From the NCBI GenBank assembly GCA_028704035.1, contig JAQVLS010000006.1:1-17951 (forward strand): 17,951 nt of DNA, read 5' to 3'. Below the pieces are notes generated by a model that did not search any database, was not told the origin of the DNA, and saw only the letters and a list, made by a program, of their open reading frames with translations. Source of the DNA: Desulfotomaculaceae bacterium (GTDB lineage: Bacteria > Bacillota > Desulfotomaculia > Desulfotomaculales > Pelotomaculaceae). This document shows, piece after piece, positions 6,766 through 11,965 of this stretch (positions within the stretch are counted from its first letter, which is position 1; each line of letters begins with the position of its first letter). Position numbers and translations under genes: made by a program.

Positions 6766-8262
6766 ATGCCTTCTCATGCTAAGATAACTGTCGCCGGCCT
6801 GGGTCCTGGGGCGCCCGGCGGCATTACCCTAAGCGTCTGGGAGTCCTTGAAATCTTCCCCCCGCATTTTACTCCGCACCGGTATACATCCTGTTGTAGAA
6901 TGGCTGCGGCAGGAAAGGATCGCCTTTACTACTTTTGATTATATCTACGAGGCAGAGTCAGACTTCCAGAAGGTTTACAACAGGATCGCAGCAGAGGTGC
7001 TGGCCGAGTCTCAAAAAGGAGAAGTCCTCTATGCTGTGCCCGGACATCCCTTGGTGGCGGAGGAGTCTGTGCGCCTGATCATCGCTATGGCGGAAAAGAA
7101 CGGCATCAATGTTGAAATTCTACCGGCTGTCAGTTTTCTGGATGCACTCTTTGCGGCGCTCCGGTTTGATCCGGTTGCGGGACTGCAGATAGTTGACGGC
7201 CTCAGGCTTGACCAAAAGCCGCCCCTGGCCGGCCTGCCCGCTGTTATCACACAGGTTTACAGCCGACTGGTGGCTTCAGACATAAAAATATCGCTGCTAG
7301 ACATTTATCCACCGGAACACCAGGTTACGGTAGTAAGAGGCGCCGGTATACCCGGTGAAGAAAAGATAGAAACCAGACCGCTTTTTGAGCTGGACAGGCT
7401 GTCTTGGCTGGATCATCTTACCAGCCTTTATGTGCCGGCACTGGATAAAACCCTGGCCGGGGAACAGGCCGGCCAACCCTGCCGCTATCCCCTGGACCCG
7501 CTGGTTGAAATTCTGGCGCGGTTGCGCGGTAAGGATGGCTGCCCCTGGGACCGGGAACAGGACCGACGCAGCCTGAGACGGTACCTGATCGAGGAAACAT
7601 ACGAAGTTTTAGAAGCCATAGACGAGAAGGATACGTATAAAATATGTGAGGAATTGGGAGACTTATTACTACAAATTGTATTTAACGCCCAGATAGCCGC
7701 TGAAAACCAGGATTTTGACATGAATAGTGTTGTGGCAGGAATATCTGAAAAAATGATCCGCCGCCACCCGCATGTTTTTGGCGGCGTTAATGTGCAGGAC
7801 AGCAGTGAAGTCCTTGTGAACTGGGAAAAAATTAAAGCGGAAGAAAGGGCGGGAGACCAGCCTGCAAGTATCCTGGCTGGAGTGCCGAAATGCTTCCCCG
7901 CGCTACTGAAAGCGGCAAAGCTGCAGGAAAAGGCCGCCGGCGCCGGCTTTGACTGGCCGGATTACCGGGGCGCCCTGGAAAAAGTCCGTGAGGAGATGAA
8001 TGAGCTCGAAGCTGTTATTATTACAAGGGAACCGGTTAAAATAGAAGATGAGCTGGGAGATGTACTGTTTTCCATAGTAAATTTGGCCAGACTGTTAGGG
8101 GTTGAACCAGAAGCAGCCTTAACCGGAACTTCCGTGAAATTTACCAGGCGCTTTAACCATGTCGAAAAGATGGCCAGGCTTTCCGGCAGGAAATTATTTT
8201 CATTCAGCCTCCCTGAGCTGGACAAATGGTGGGAAGACGCAAAAAAACTAGAAAAAACATAG
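6766..8262 (+). CDS. mazG: Tetrapyrrole methylase-MazG nucleotide pyrophosphohydrolase fusion (YabN)
   Basis: This two-part protein of 498 residues matches Bacillus YabN. Residues 1-225 form a tetrapyrrole (SAM-dependent) methylase-like domain: VAGLGPGAPGGITL at the N-terminus, VLYAVPGHPLVAEE for the cofactor-site loop, and ILPAVSFLDALFAAL. Its substrate in this fusion is unknown. Residues about 245-490 hold a tandem MazG module that hydrolyses (d)NTPs to NMP and pyrophosphate. The first MazG repeat has the metal-binding EETYE (276-280) and EELGD (295-299). The second has EEMNE (409-413) and DELGD. The ATG follows AAGGAGAT (6753-6760). It sits between spoVT and hup, as in related Clostridia. 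Likely roles are house-cleaning of non-canonical nucleotides and, through pyrophosphate or nucleotide effects, stress tolerance. Confidence 0.95.
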   Translation: MPSHAKITVAGLGPGAPGGITLSVWESLKSSPRILLRTGIHPVVEWLRQERIAFTTFDYIYEAESDFQKVYNRIAAEVLAESQKGEVLYAVPGHPLVAEESVRLIIAMAEKNGINVEILPAVSFLDALFAALRFDPVAGLQIVDGLRLDQKPPLAGLPAVITQVYSRLVASDIKISLLDIYPPEHQVTVVRGAGIPGEEKIETRPLFELDRLSWLDHLTSLYVPALDKTLAGEQAGQPCRYPLDPLVEILARLRGKDGCPWDREQDRRSLRRYLIEETYEVLEAIDEKDTYKICEELGDLLLQIVFNAQIAAENQDFDMNSVVAGISEKMIRRHPHVFGGVNVQDSSEVLVNWEKIKAEERAGDQPASILAGVPKCFPALLKAAKLQEKAAGAGFDWPDYRGALEKVREEMNELEAVIITREPVKIEDELGDVLFSIVNLARLLGVEPEAALTGTSVKFTRRFNHVEKMARLSGRKLFSFSLPELDKWWEDAKKLEKT

Positions 8263-8346
8263 GAAACATTTTCATGTAGGGAGGATCTGCAAGAACTTTC
8301 GCGAATAGTTGGGATTAATATTTATTTTCATTAAAGGAGGGGTCGT

Positions 8347-8622
8347 ATGAATAAGGCAGAGTTAATTTCTAGTGTTGCCGAACAAGCTGAGTTATCCAAA
8401 AAGGATTCTGAAAAAGCTGTAAACGCTGTTTTGGGGGCTATTGGCAAAGCTCTAGGGAAGGGTGACAAAGTCCAACTGGTGGGCTTCGGTACTTTTGAAA
8501 TAAGAGAAAGGGCGGCACGTAAGGGGAGAAATCCGCAGACAGGCGAAGAAATCAATATTGCCGCAGCCAAAGTACCTGTCTTCAAGGCTGGTAAATCACT
8601 CAGAGAAGCGGTAACTAAGTAA
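8347..8622 (+). CDS. hup: DNA-binding protein HU
   Basis: This 91-residue histone-like nucleoid protein binds and bends DNA as a homodimer without strict sequence specificity. The N-terminal helical dimerisation region starts [20 protein letters not shown]. The signature [20 protein letters not shown] (about 47-66) leads into the beta-arm, with the conserved RNPQTG tip whose proline intercalates into DNA. The C-terminus [14 protein letters not shown] is canonical. AAAGGAGGGG sits just before the ATG, giving a very strong ribosome binding site, as expected for an abundant protein. The gene lies 84 bp after mazG and 69 bp before rqcP. The upstream gap has an AT-rich stretch and a TTCGCGAA palindrome near 8299 but no promoter I can assign firmly. 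Confidence 0.97.
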   Translation: MNKAELISSVAEQAELSKKDSEKAVNAVLGAIGKALGKGDKVQLVGFGTFEIRERAARKGRNPQTGEEINIAAAKVPVFKAGKSLREAVTK

Positions 8623-8691
8623 GCAGTACCGCGTTTGATCAGATTGCAAAAATGGGGGGTTTTTTAGAAATAAAGGGCGGTGGCGTCTGGT

Positions 8692-8946
8692 TTGCGGCTA
8701 GATAAATTTTTAAAGGTATCACGGGTGATTAAAAGGCGGACTCTGGCTAAAGAGATTTGTGACCGCGGACAAGTAGTGGTAAACGGAAGGACTGCCAAGG
8801 CAGGCGTCGACATTAAACCAGGTGATATTATCGGTATTAATTTTGGTAGCAGAAAAGTAGTACTGGAGGTCGTATCGGTCAAGGATAATGTGTCGGCCAA
8901 GTTAGCTGCCGAACTATACCGAATGATTGAAGATATAGCTACATAA
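8692..8946 (+). CDS. rqcP: S4-domain RNA-binding protein RqcP (YabO/HslR-like)
   Basis: This is a small S4-domain protein, 84 residues from TTG 8692. RqcP joins RqcH on obstructed 50S subunits and supports addition of C-terminal alanine tails during ribosome-associated quality control. The sequence LRLDKFLKVSRVIKRRTLAK followed by ICDRGQVVVNGRTAKAGVDI and KPGDIIGINFG is the classical S4 alpha-L motif and closely follows Bacillus YabO. The TTG gives the family's usual start (MRLDKFLKV) with AAAGGGCGG upstream. A GTG at 8680 would add four residues but leaves only about two bases after AAAGGG, so I prefer the TTG. It lies in the conserved yabN-yabO order. A hairpin begins six bases after its stop and may terminate the transcript. 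Confidence 0.92.
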   Translation: MRLDKFLKVSRVIKRRTLAKEICDRGQVVVNGRTAKAGVDIKPGDIIGINFGSRKVVLEVVSVKDNVSAKLAAELYRMIEDIAT

Positions 8947-8952
8947 TAACCC

Positions 8953-8996
8953 CCCCTCCTGACAAAAATAAAAAGAAAAAAGCAGGAGGGGTTTTT
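8953..8996 (+). terminator. Terminator-like hairpin that also contains the next gene's ribosome binding site
   Basis: CCCCTCCTG (8953-8961) is perfectly complementary to CAGGAGGGG (8983-8991), a 9-bp GC-rich stem with a 21-base A-rich loop, followed at once by TTTTT (8992-8996). It therefore looks like an intrinsic terminator after rqcP. The right arm is also the Shine-Dalgarno sequence for the ATG at 8997, so in any read-through RNA the stem would hide that site. The left arm resembles the anti-Shine-Dalgarno end of 16S rRNA. Confidence 0.75.
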
Positions 8997-9941
8997 ATGT
9001 TACGGCGAACAACAGCATTAATAATTTTGCTCTGTCTGGCTTTACTGTTATGCGCTGCGGGCTGCGGCAAAAAACCGGCGCCGAAGATCGCGCCGCCGAT
9101 GCAGGAGGAACCGATCATTTCCTTGCATGAAAATAAAACCGGTCAGAAGAAAAACATTAAAATTGAAGAATATGTGCAGGGAGTTGTGGCTGCGGAAATG
9201 GATACCAAATGGCCGGTTAACGCACTGGCGGCACAGGCTATATTGGCCCGGACATTCACCATGGAAAACATAAATTCCGGCCGGGTAAAGCAGCTGCATG
9301 GCGCCGATGTGTCCACAAGCGTAGAGGAATCTCAGGCCTACGACCCGTCTAAAATCAACGACAATGTCCGCCGGGCAGTGGAAGCGACCAGGGGCGAGGT
9401 TGTCACTTACGGCGGCAACTATATTCACGCCTGGTTCTCCGCCTGTGACGGCGGCGTATCGGCAACTTCGGAAGAAGGACTGGCCTATACCAAGGAGCCC
9501 ACCCCTTATATCAAAGGGGGGGTGCAGGATGGCTGTCTGTCAATAACCGAACCGAAGAACAAAGCATGGGAGGCCAGAATACCTGTGGGGCAGGTCAGGT
9601 CAGCCGTGCAGGGCAAGGCCGGCAAAGACACCGGCCCGATCACAACAGCGGCTATTGTAAAAAAAGGTCCTTCGGGCAGGGCTGAACAGATCAAGCTGGG
9701 CGGAGTAACATTGAGTGGCCCTTCCTTAAGGCTGGCCCTGGGCAGTGAAAAGGTGCGGTCTATGTTTCTTACCGATATCAGGGTTGAAAGAGGGCAGCTG
9801 GTCTTAACCGGCAAAGGCTTCGGGCACGGCGTGGGCATGTGCCAGTGGGGCGCCAAGCATTTGGCGGAACAGGGCAAATCCCCGGAAGAGATCATCAATT
9901 TTTATTTTAAGGATATCCAAATCCAAAAACAGTGGAATTAA
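8997..9941 (+). CDS. SpoIID/LytB-domain lipoprotein, probable peptidoglycan lytic transglycosylase
   Basis: This 314-residue protein has a lipoprotein signal: MLRRTT, a hydrophobic stretch, and AAGC with lipid-modified Cys23. It should be anchored on the outer face of a membrane. The SpoIID/LytB domain starts near residue 55 with EEYVQGVVAAEMDTKW, whose Glu67 matches the catalytic Glu of SpoIID. It continues with QAILARTF, the HAWFSACDGGVSATSEE segment (144-160) and the closing GFGHGVGMCQWGAKHLAEQG motif. SpoIID cleaves glycan strands during forespore engulfment; family members without sporulation roles activate autolysins (LytB). The gene lies between rqcP and yabP, a place with no counterpart in Bacillus. 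True SpoIID is usually a transmembrane protein encoded beside spoIIQ or murA, so this is more likely a paralogue. Translation may be limited by the hairpin over its ribosome binding site. Confidence 0.88.
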   Translation: MLRRTTALIILLCLALLLCAAGCGKKPAPKIAPPMQEEPIISLHENKTGQKKNIKIEEYVQGVVAAEMDTKWPVNALAAQAILARTFTMENINSGRVKQLHGADVSTSVEESQAYDPSKINDNVRRAVEATRGEVVTYGGNYIHAWFSACDGGVSATSEEGLAYTKEPTPYIKGGVQDGCLSITEPKNKAWEARIPVGQVRSAVQGKAGKDTGPITTAAIVKKGPSGRAEQIKLGGVTLSGPSLRLALGSEKVRSMFLTDIRVERGQLVLTGKGFGHGVGMCQWGAKHLAEQGKSPEEIINFYFKDIQIQKQWN

Positions 9942-9969
9942 CAACAGTACCGCAAGGCGTTGGCGGAAT

Positions 9970-10088
9970 GGGGACACGCCTCTGTAAATAGGTACGGGGA
10001 CACACCTCTGTAAATAGGTACGGGGACACACCTCTGTAAATAGGTACGGGGACACACCTCTGTAAATAGGTACGGGGACACACCTCTG
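9970..10088. repeat. Tandem array of a 26-bp unit (type A), about 4.6 copies
   Basis: Four full 26-bp units start at 9970, 9996, 10022 and 10048, and a fifth is cut after 15 bases at 10088. Each begins GGGGACACACCTCTG and ends TAAATAGGTAC. Copies are identical except for one base in the first (G instead of A at 9978). Units abut with no spacer. The near-perfect identity suggests recent tandem expansion by slippage or unequal recombination. The surrounding 466-bp gap between the SpoIID-like gene and yabP holds only repeats, a hairpin and a promoter candidate. Confidence 0.95.
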
Positions 10089-10149
10089 TTTGGGGAGTGG
10101 CTTTGATGCCGAGGAATGTCCCCGATTGAAATGCCGAGGAATGTCCCCG
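10048..10149. repeat. Left copy of a 102-bp inverted repeat flanking yabP-yabQ
   Basis: This stretch covers the last full A unit, the partial A unit, a 22-bp linker (10089-10110), one full B unit and 14 bases of the next. Read as reverse complement, 11271-11372 matches it at 100 of 102 positions; the differences are in the linker (TTTGGGG against TTTAGGG) and in the last B unit (GAGG against GGGG). The two copies are 1.1 kb apart and enclose yabP and yabQ. Confidence 0.9.
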
Positions 10150-10210
10150 ATTGAAATGCCGAGGAATGTCCCCGATTGAAATGCCGAGGAATGTCCCCGA
10201 TTTGGAATGG
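10111..10210. repeat. Tandem array of a 25-bp unit (type B), about 3.6 copies
   Basis: Full units start at 10111, 10136 and 10161; a fourth begins at 10186 and diverges after GAGGAATGTCCCCGA. Each unit begins GAGGAATGTCCCCGATTG and ends AAATGCC. The reverse complement of its core, GGGGACATTCCTC, resembles the A core GGGGACACACCTC, so A and B arrays point at each other as related inverted heads. The terminal 25 bases (10186-10210) recur exactly at 10287-10311. Confidence 0.93.
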
Positions 10211-10262
10211 TCGCACCTCCCCTACAGCATTTTTATTGTCACATGATGCAAGACATAGGAAT

Positions 10263-10311
10263 GGGAACACACCTCTGTTTGGAGCTGAGGAATGTCCCCG
10301 ATTTGGAATGG
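10263..10311. repeat. Single A/B repeat doublet upstream of yabP
   Basis: A degenerate A head, GGGAACACACCTCTG (10263-10277), is followed after 9 bases by a B head, GAGGAATGTCCCCGA (10287-10301), with the extension TTTGGAATGG shared with 10201-10210. This looks like one minimal head-to-head unit of the same repeat family, separated from the main array by about 50 bp of unrelated sequence. Confidence 0.85.
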
Positions 10312-10336
10312 CGGGCTGAAGCCCGCCAATGTTTTT
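10310..10336 (+). terminator. Hairpin with downstream T-run between repeats and yabP
   Basis: GGCGGGC (10310-10316) pairs perfectly with GCCCGCC (10321-10327) around a TGAA tetraloop. AATG then separates it from TTTTT (10332-10336). The strong stem supports transcription termination for RNA coming from the SpoIID-like gene, though the T-run is offset by four bases, which usually weakens termination. Confidence 0.55.
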
Positions 10337-10339
10337 CTG

Positions 10340-10367
10340 TCATATTTTAAGCCGCCCGGCATATGAT
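10340..10367 (+). promoter_or_regulatory. Candidate sigma-E promoter of yabP-yabQ
   Basis: TCATATT (10340-10346) fits the sigma-E -35 consensus (KMATATT) exactly. CATATGAT (10360-10367) matches six of eight bases of the -10 (CATACAHT). The 13-bp spacer is at the short edge. The site is about 40 bp before the yabP start. In Bacillus yabP and yabQ are mother-cell genes under sigma-E, which agrees. Confidence 0.5.
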
Positions 10368-10407
10368 GAATTAATTTAGGACAGATCACTGGAGGGGAGT
10401 GACGGAC

Positions 10408-10680
10408 ATGGAGGAGAAGCAGCGGCACAGTGTGGCCGTTTACGGGCGCAGACAACTTGTTATGGAAGGAGTTATACAGGTAGATAGCTTTGATGAGACC
10501 GAGATAGTCCTGGAGACCAATATGGGAGTCCTTGTTTTGAAAGGCGAAGGGCTGCATATAACTCAACTCAGTAAGGACACAGGCGGCCTGACTGCGGAAG
10601 GGACCTTCACCTCATTTCAGTATGTTGAGAACAGGACAAAAGGCATGGGCAAGGGTATATTGAAAAGGATGTTCAAATAG
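10408..10680 (+). CDS. yabP: Spore cortex formation protein YabP
   Basis: YabP is needed, with YabQ, for spore cortex assembly in the mother cell; its biochemical role is unknown. The 90-residue protein has the family pattern: RHSVAVYGRRQLVMEGVIQV (about 6-25), SFDETEIVLETNMGVLVLKG and a C-terminal beta-rich end TFTSFQYVE, followed by a short basic tail. I chose ATG 10408 because GGAGGGG (10391-10397) is 10 bases upstream; the GTG at 10399 is only one base from it. A sigma-E-like promoter lies just upstream. The gene precedes yabQ by 57 bp, and the pair is enclosed by the 102-bp inverted repeats. Identity is well supported by similarity to Bacillus YabP recalled by eye. Confidence 0.92.
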   Translation: MEEKQRHSVAVYGRRQLVMEGVIQVDSFDETEIVLETNMGVLVLKGEGLHITQLSKDTGGLTAEGTFTSFQYVENRTKGMGKGILKRMFK

Positions 10681-10698
10681 CAAACATCATAGAGCGAG

Positions 10699-10721
10699 AG
10701 CGCGTTAACGCGCTTCTTTTT
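10699..10721 (+). terminator. Terminator-like hairpin between yabP and yabQ
   Basis: AGCGCG (10699-10704) pairs with CGCGCT (10709-10714) around a TTAA loop, followed by TCTTTTT. It is short but GC-rich and could attenuate transcription before yabQ, whose ribosome binding site (AGGGGGGG, 10725-10732) follows immediately. Confidence 0.5.
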
Positions 10722-10737
10722 AACAGGGGGGGCTTTT

Positions 10738-11268
10738 TTGGAATCGCTGCTGAGCCAGTTGCGTGCTTTCTTTATGACCATCGGTATAGGAATAATAGCT
10801 GCTTTTGGTTACGACTATTACCGTGCAGTAAGGCGGGCGGTCAAACTGAAAAAAACCGGCGCCTTTCTGGGTGATCTGATCTTCTGGCTGGTCACGACAG
10901 TGATGGTGTTTGCGCTGCTGTTACTGGCTAACTGGGGAGAAATGCGGATGTACGTTTTGCTGGGACTCGGTCTGGGAGCGCTGCTGTATTTTTACTTGTT
11001 CAGCAAATCCATGAGGCGTCTGATCGGGATAAAGTTTTATATACTGTACAGGCTGGGGCATTATTTTGTGCTGATAATATCCTATATTTGGAATGCCGTC
11101 TGTGCCCCTTTTCGCTTTGTGATAATGTTAATTACCTACCCGTTTCGTTACTGCAGGCTAGTCTTTGGAAAATTAAGCCGCAGACTGAAAGCGGTAGGCA
11201 AAAACCTTGCCGGCGGGGTTAAAGTAAAGATACCCCGCCTTGCTTTCTGGAAGAAACCAAAACAATAG
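10738..11268 (+). CDS. yabQ: Spore cortex biosynthesis membrane protein YabQ
   Basis: This is a 176-residue membrane protein. Hydrophobic segments are seen at about 8-24 (FFMTIGIGIIAAFGYDY), 46-64 (LIFWLVTTVMVFALLLLAN), 70-88 (MYVLLGLGLGALLYFYLF) and a more amphipathic stretch at about 105-135, then a strongly basic cytosolic tail (KKPKQ at the end). The start is TTG at 10738, six bases after a run of AGGGGGGG. YabQ localises to the outer forespore membrane in Bacillus and is required for cortex formation. Position after yabP and the YDYYRA/LFSKS layout fit the family; the sequence is shorter than Bacillus YabQ (about 211). In Bacillus divIC follows; here the inverted repeat begins one base after the stop. 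Confidence 0.9.
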   Translation: MESLLSQLRAFFMTIGIGIIAAFGYDYYRAVRRAVKLKKTGAFLGDLIFWLVTTVMVFALLLLANWGEMRMYVLLGLGLGALLYFYLFSKSMRRLIGIKFYILYRLGHYFVLIISYIWNAVCAPFRFVIMLITYPFRYCRLVFGKLSRRLKAVGKNLAGGVKVKIPRLAFWKKPKQ

Positions 11269-11270
11269 GC

Positions 11271-11372
11271 CGGGGACATTCCCCGGCATTTCAATCGGGG
11301 ACATTCCTCGGCATCAAAGCCACTCCCTAAACAGAGGTGTGTCCCCGTACCTATTTACAGAGGTGTGTCCCC
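11271..11372. repeat. Right copy of the 102-bp inverted repeat downstream of yabQ
   Basis: This is the reverse complement of 10048-10149 at 100 of 102 bases. It holds a partial and a full B unit (11271-11284 and 11285-11309, minus sense), the linker, a partial A head (11332-11346) and one full A unit (11347-11372). Copy number is lower than in the left array. Its first part forms a near-ideal hairpin: GCCGGGGA (11269-11276) pairs with TCCCCGGC (11280-11287) around CAT directly after the yabQ stop, which could also act as a 3' stabilising stem. Confidence 0.92.
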
Positions 11373-11396
11373 TTTCTGCGGTCCTAGTATAATGTT

Positions 11397-11419
11397 GCAG
11401 AAACAGAAGATGTGTCCCC
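11397..11419. repeat. Degenerate type A repeat head upstream of the 109-codon gene
   Basis: ACAGAAGATGTGTCCCC (11403-11419) resembles the inverted A head (ACAGAGGTGTGTCCCC) and lies 30 bp beyond the right inverted repeat. An inverted repeat TTTCTGC/GCAGAAA (11373-11379 and 11397-11403) brackets a TATAAT (11388-11393) with no convincing -35. The rest of the 247-bp gap up to 11515 shows nothing else that I can assign. Confidence 0.5.
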
Positions 11420-11515
11420 GTTCCCGATTCTGGGCAAACTAACAAAAATCCCTTGTTTAAAAAAGGAAAGACCTTGTTTAATGCCGAATGGTTTGAGGGA
11501 AAGGGAGGGTAAAGC

Positions 11516-11845
11516 ATGGATGAATCATTTTTTAAGCTGCTGATGTTCGCGGGCGAGGGTGACGAAAACCTGGATGAACTGATCAGGACGGGTTATTTTA
11601 AGAGAATTGACGGAACCGTATGCCGGACCGACAAGTTTTTGGAGGAAACAGGCCGGTTCATTGACGATAAGAAGGAGTCTGTTTACCAGGCGGTAAAGGA
11701 ACTGGGCAGCGCTGAGAATATGGAAGCGGTTATGGAGAAGGCCGATATTAAAGAATTTGTCACCTTTATCTTTATCACCGAGGAGTTGGTCGGGGACGGC
11801 AGGCTAATAAAAGACAAGGTAAAAAATGTTGTGCTCAAGCAATAA
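11516..11845 (+). CDS. Hypothetical protein, unrecognised family
   Basis: This 109-residue, acidic, mostly helical protein is not one I recognise. It has no signal peptide, no clear membrane segment and no zinc motif. It contains a single Cys (CRTDKF), a charged N-terminal half (FAGEGDENLDELIRTGYFKR) and a hydrophobic patch (EFVTFIFITEELV, about 79-91) that could pack as a helix. It is probably real: GGGAGGGT lies just before the ATG, the reading frame is fully open with codon use like its neighbours, and it fills the space between the repeat locus and the tRNA nucleotidyltransferase gene. It occupies the place where divIC would be expected but lacks the membrane anchor and heptad pattern of DivIC. 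Function unknown; it may be lineage-specific. Confidence 0.7.
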   Translation: MDESFFKLLMFAGEGDENLDELIRTGYFKRIDGTVCRTDKFLEETGRFIDDKKESVYQAVKELGSAENMEAVMEKADIKEFVTFIFITEELVGDGRLIKDKVKNVVLKQ

Positions 11846-11902
11846 TAATAAATAACTTTCTTTATAATTAACCATATTATCGAAAATGCCGTTATGATGA
11901 AC

Positions 11903-11937
11903 AACCCATTGGAAGACCCGGTGTTTTTCAATGGGTT
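11903..11937 (+). promoter_or_regulatory. Leader hairpin of the tRNA nucleotidyltransferase gene
   Basis: AACCCATTG (11903-11911) is the exact reverse complement of CAATGGGTT (11929-11937), a 9-bp stem with a 17-base loop. It ends 28 bases before the preferred ATG (11966). The T residues (11924-11928) lie inside the loop rather than after the stem, so it is not a standard terminator. An RNA regulatory element or protein-binding palindrome is possible. Confidence 0.4.
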
Positions 11938-11965
11938 TAATTCTATATTTATTTATGGTGATTAC

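Noticed and set aside
9970..10210. Regular 25-26-bp repeats as a CRISPR array
   Set aside because: The units are directly abutting tandem copies with no unique spacers, and there are no cas genes nearby.
9804..10270. Minus-strand reading frames across the repeat arrays encoding repetitive Tyr/Cys/Val/Pro-rich peptides
   Set aside because: A 26-bp unit shifts frame at every copy, so open frames there are a by-product of a stop-free repeat; no ribosome binding site and no family resemblance.
11388..11393. TATAAT as a sigma-A -10 for the hypothetical gene
   Set aside because: No -35 element at 16-18 bp upstream; that position falls inside the repeat (GTGTCC).
11516..11845. The 109-residue hypothetical protein as a diverged DivIC/FtsL
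   Set aside because: DivIC has an N-terminal transmembrane anchor and a leucine-zipper-like coiled coil; neither is visible here.
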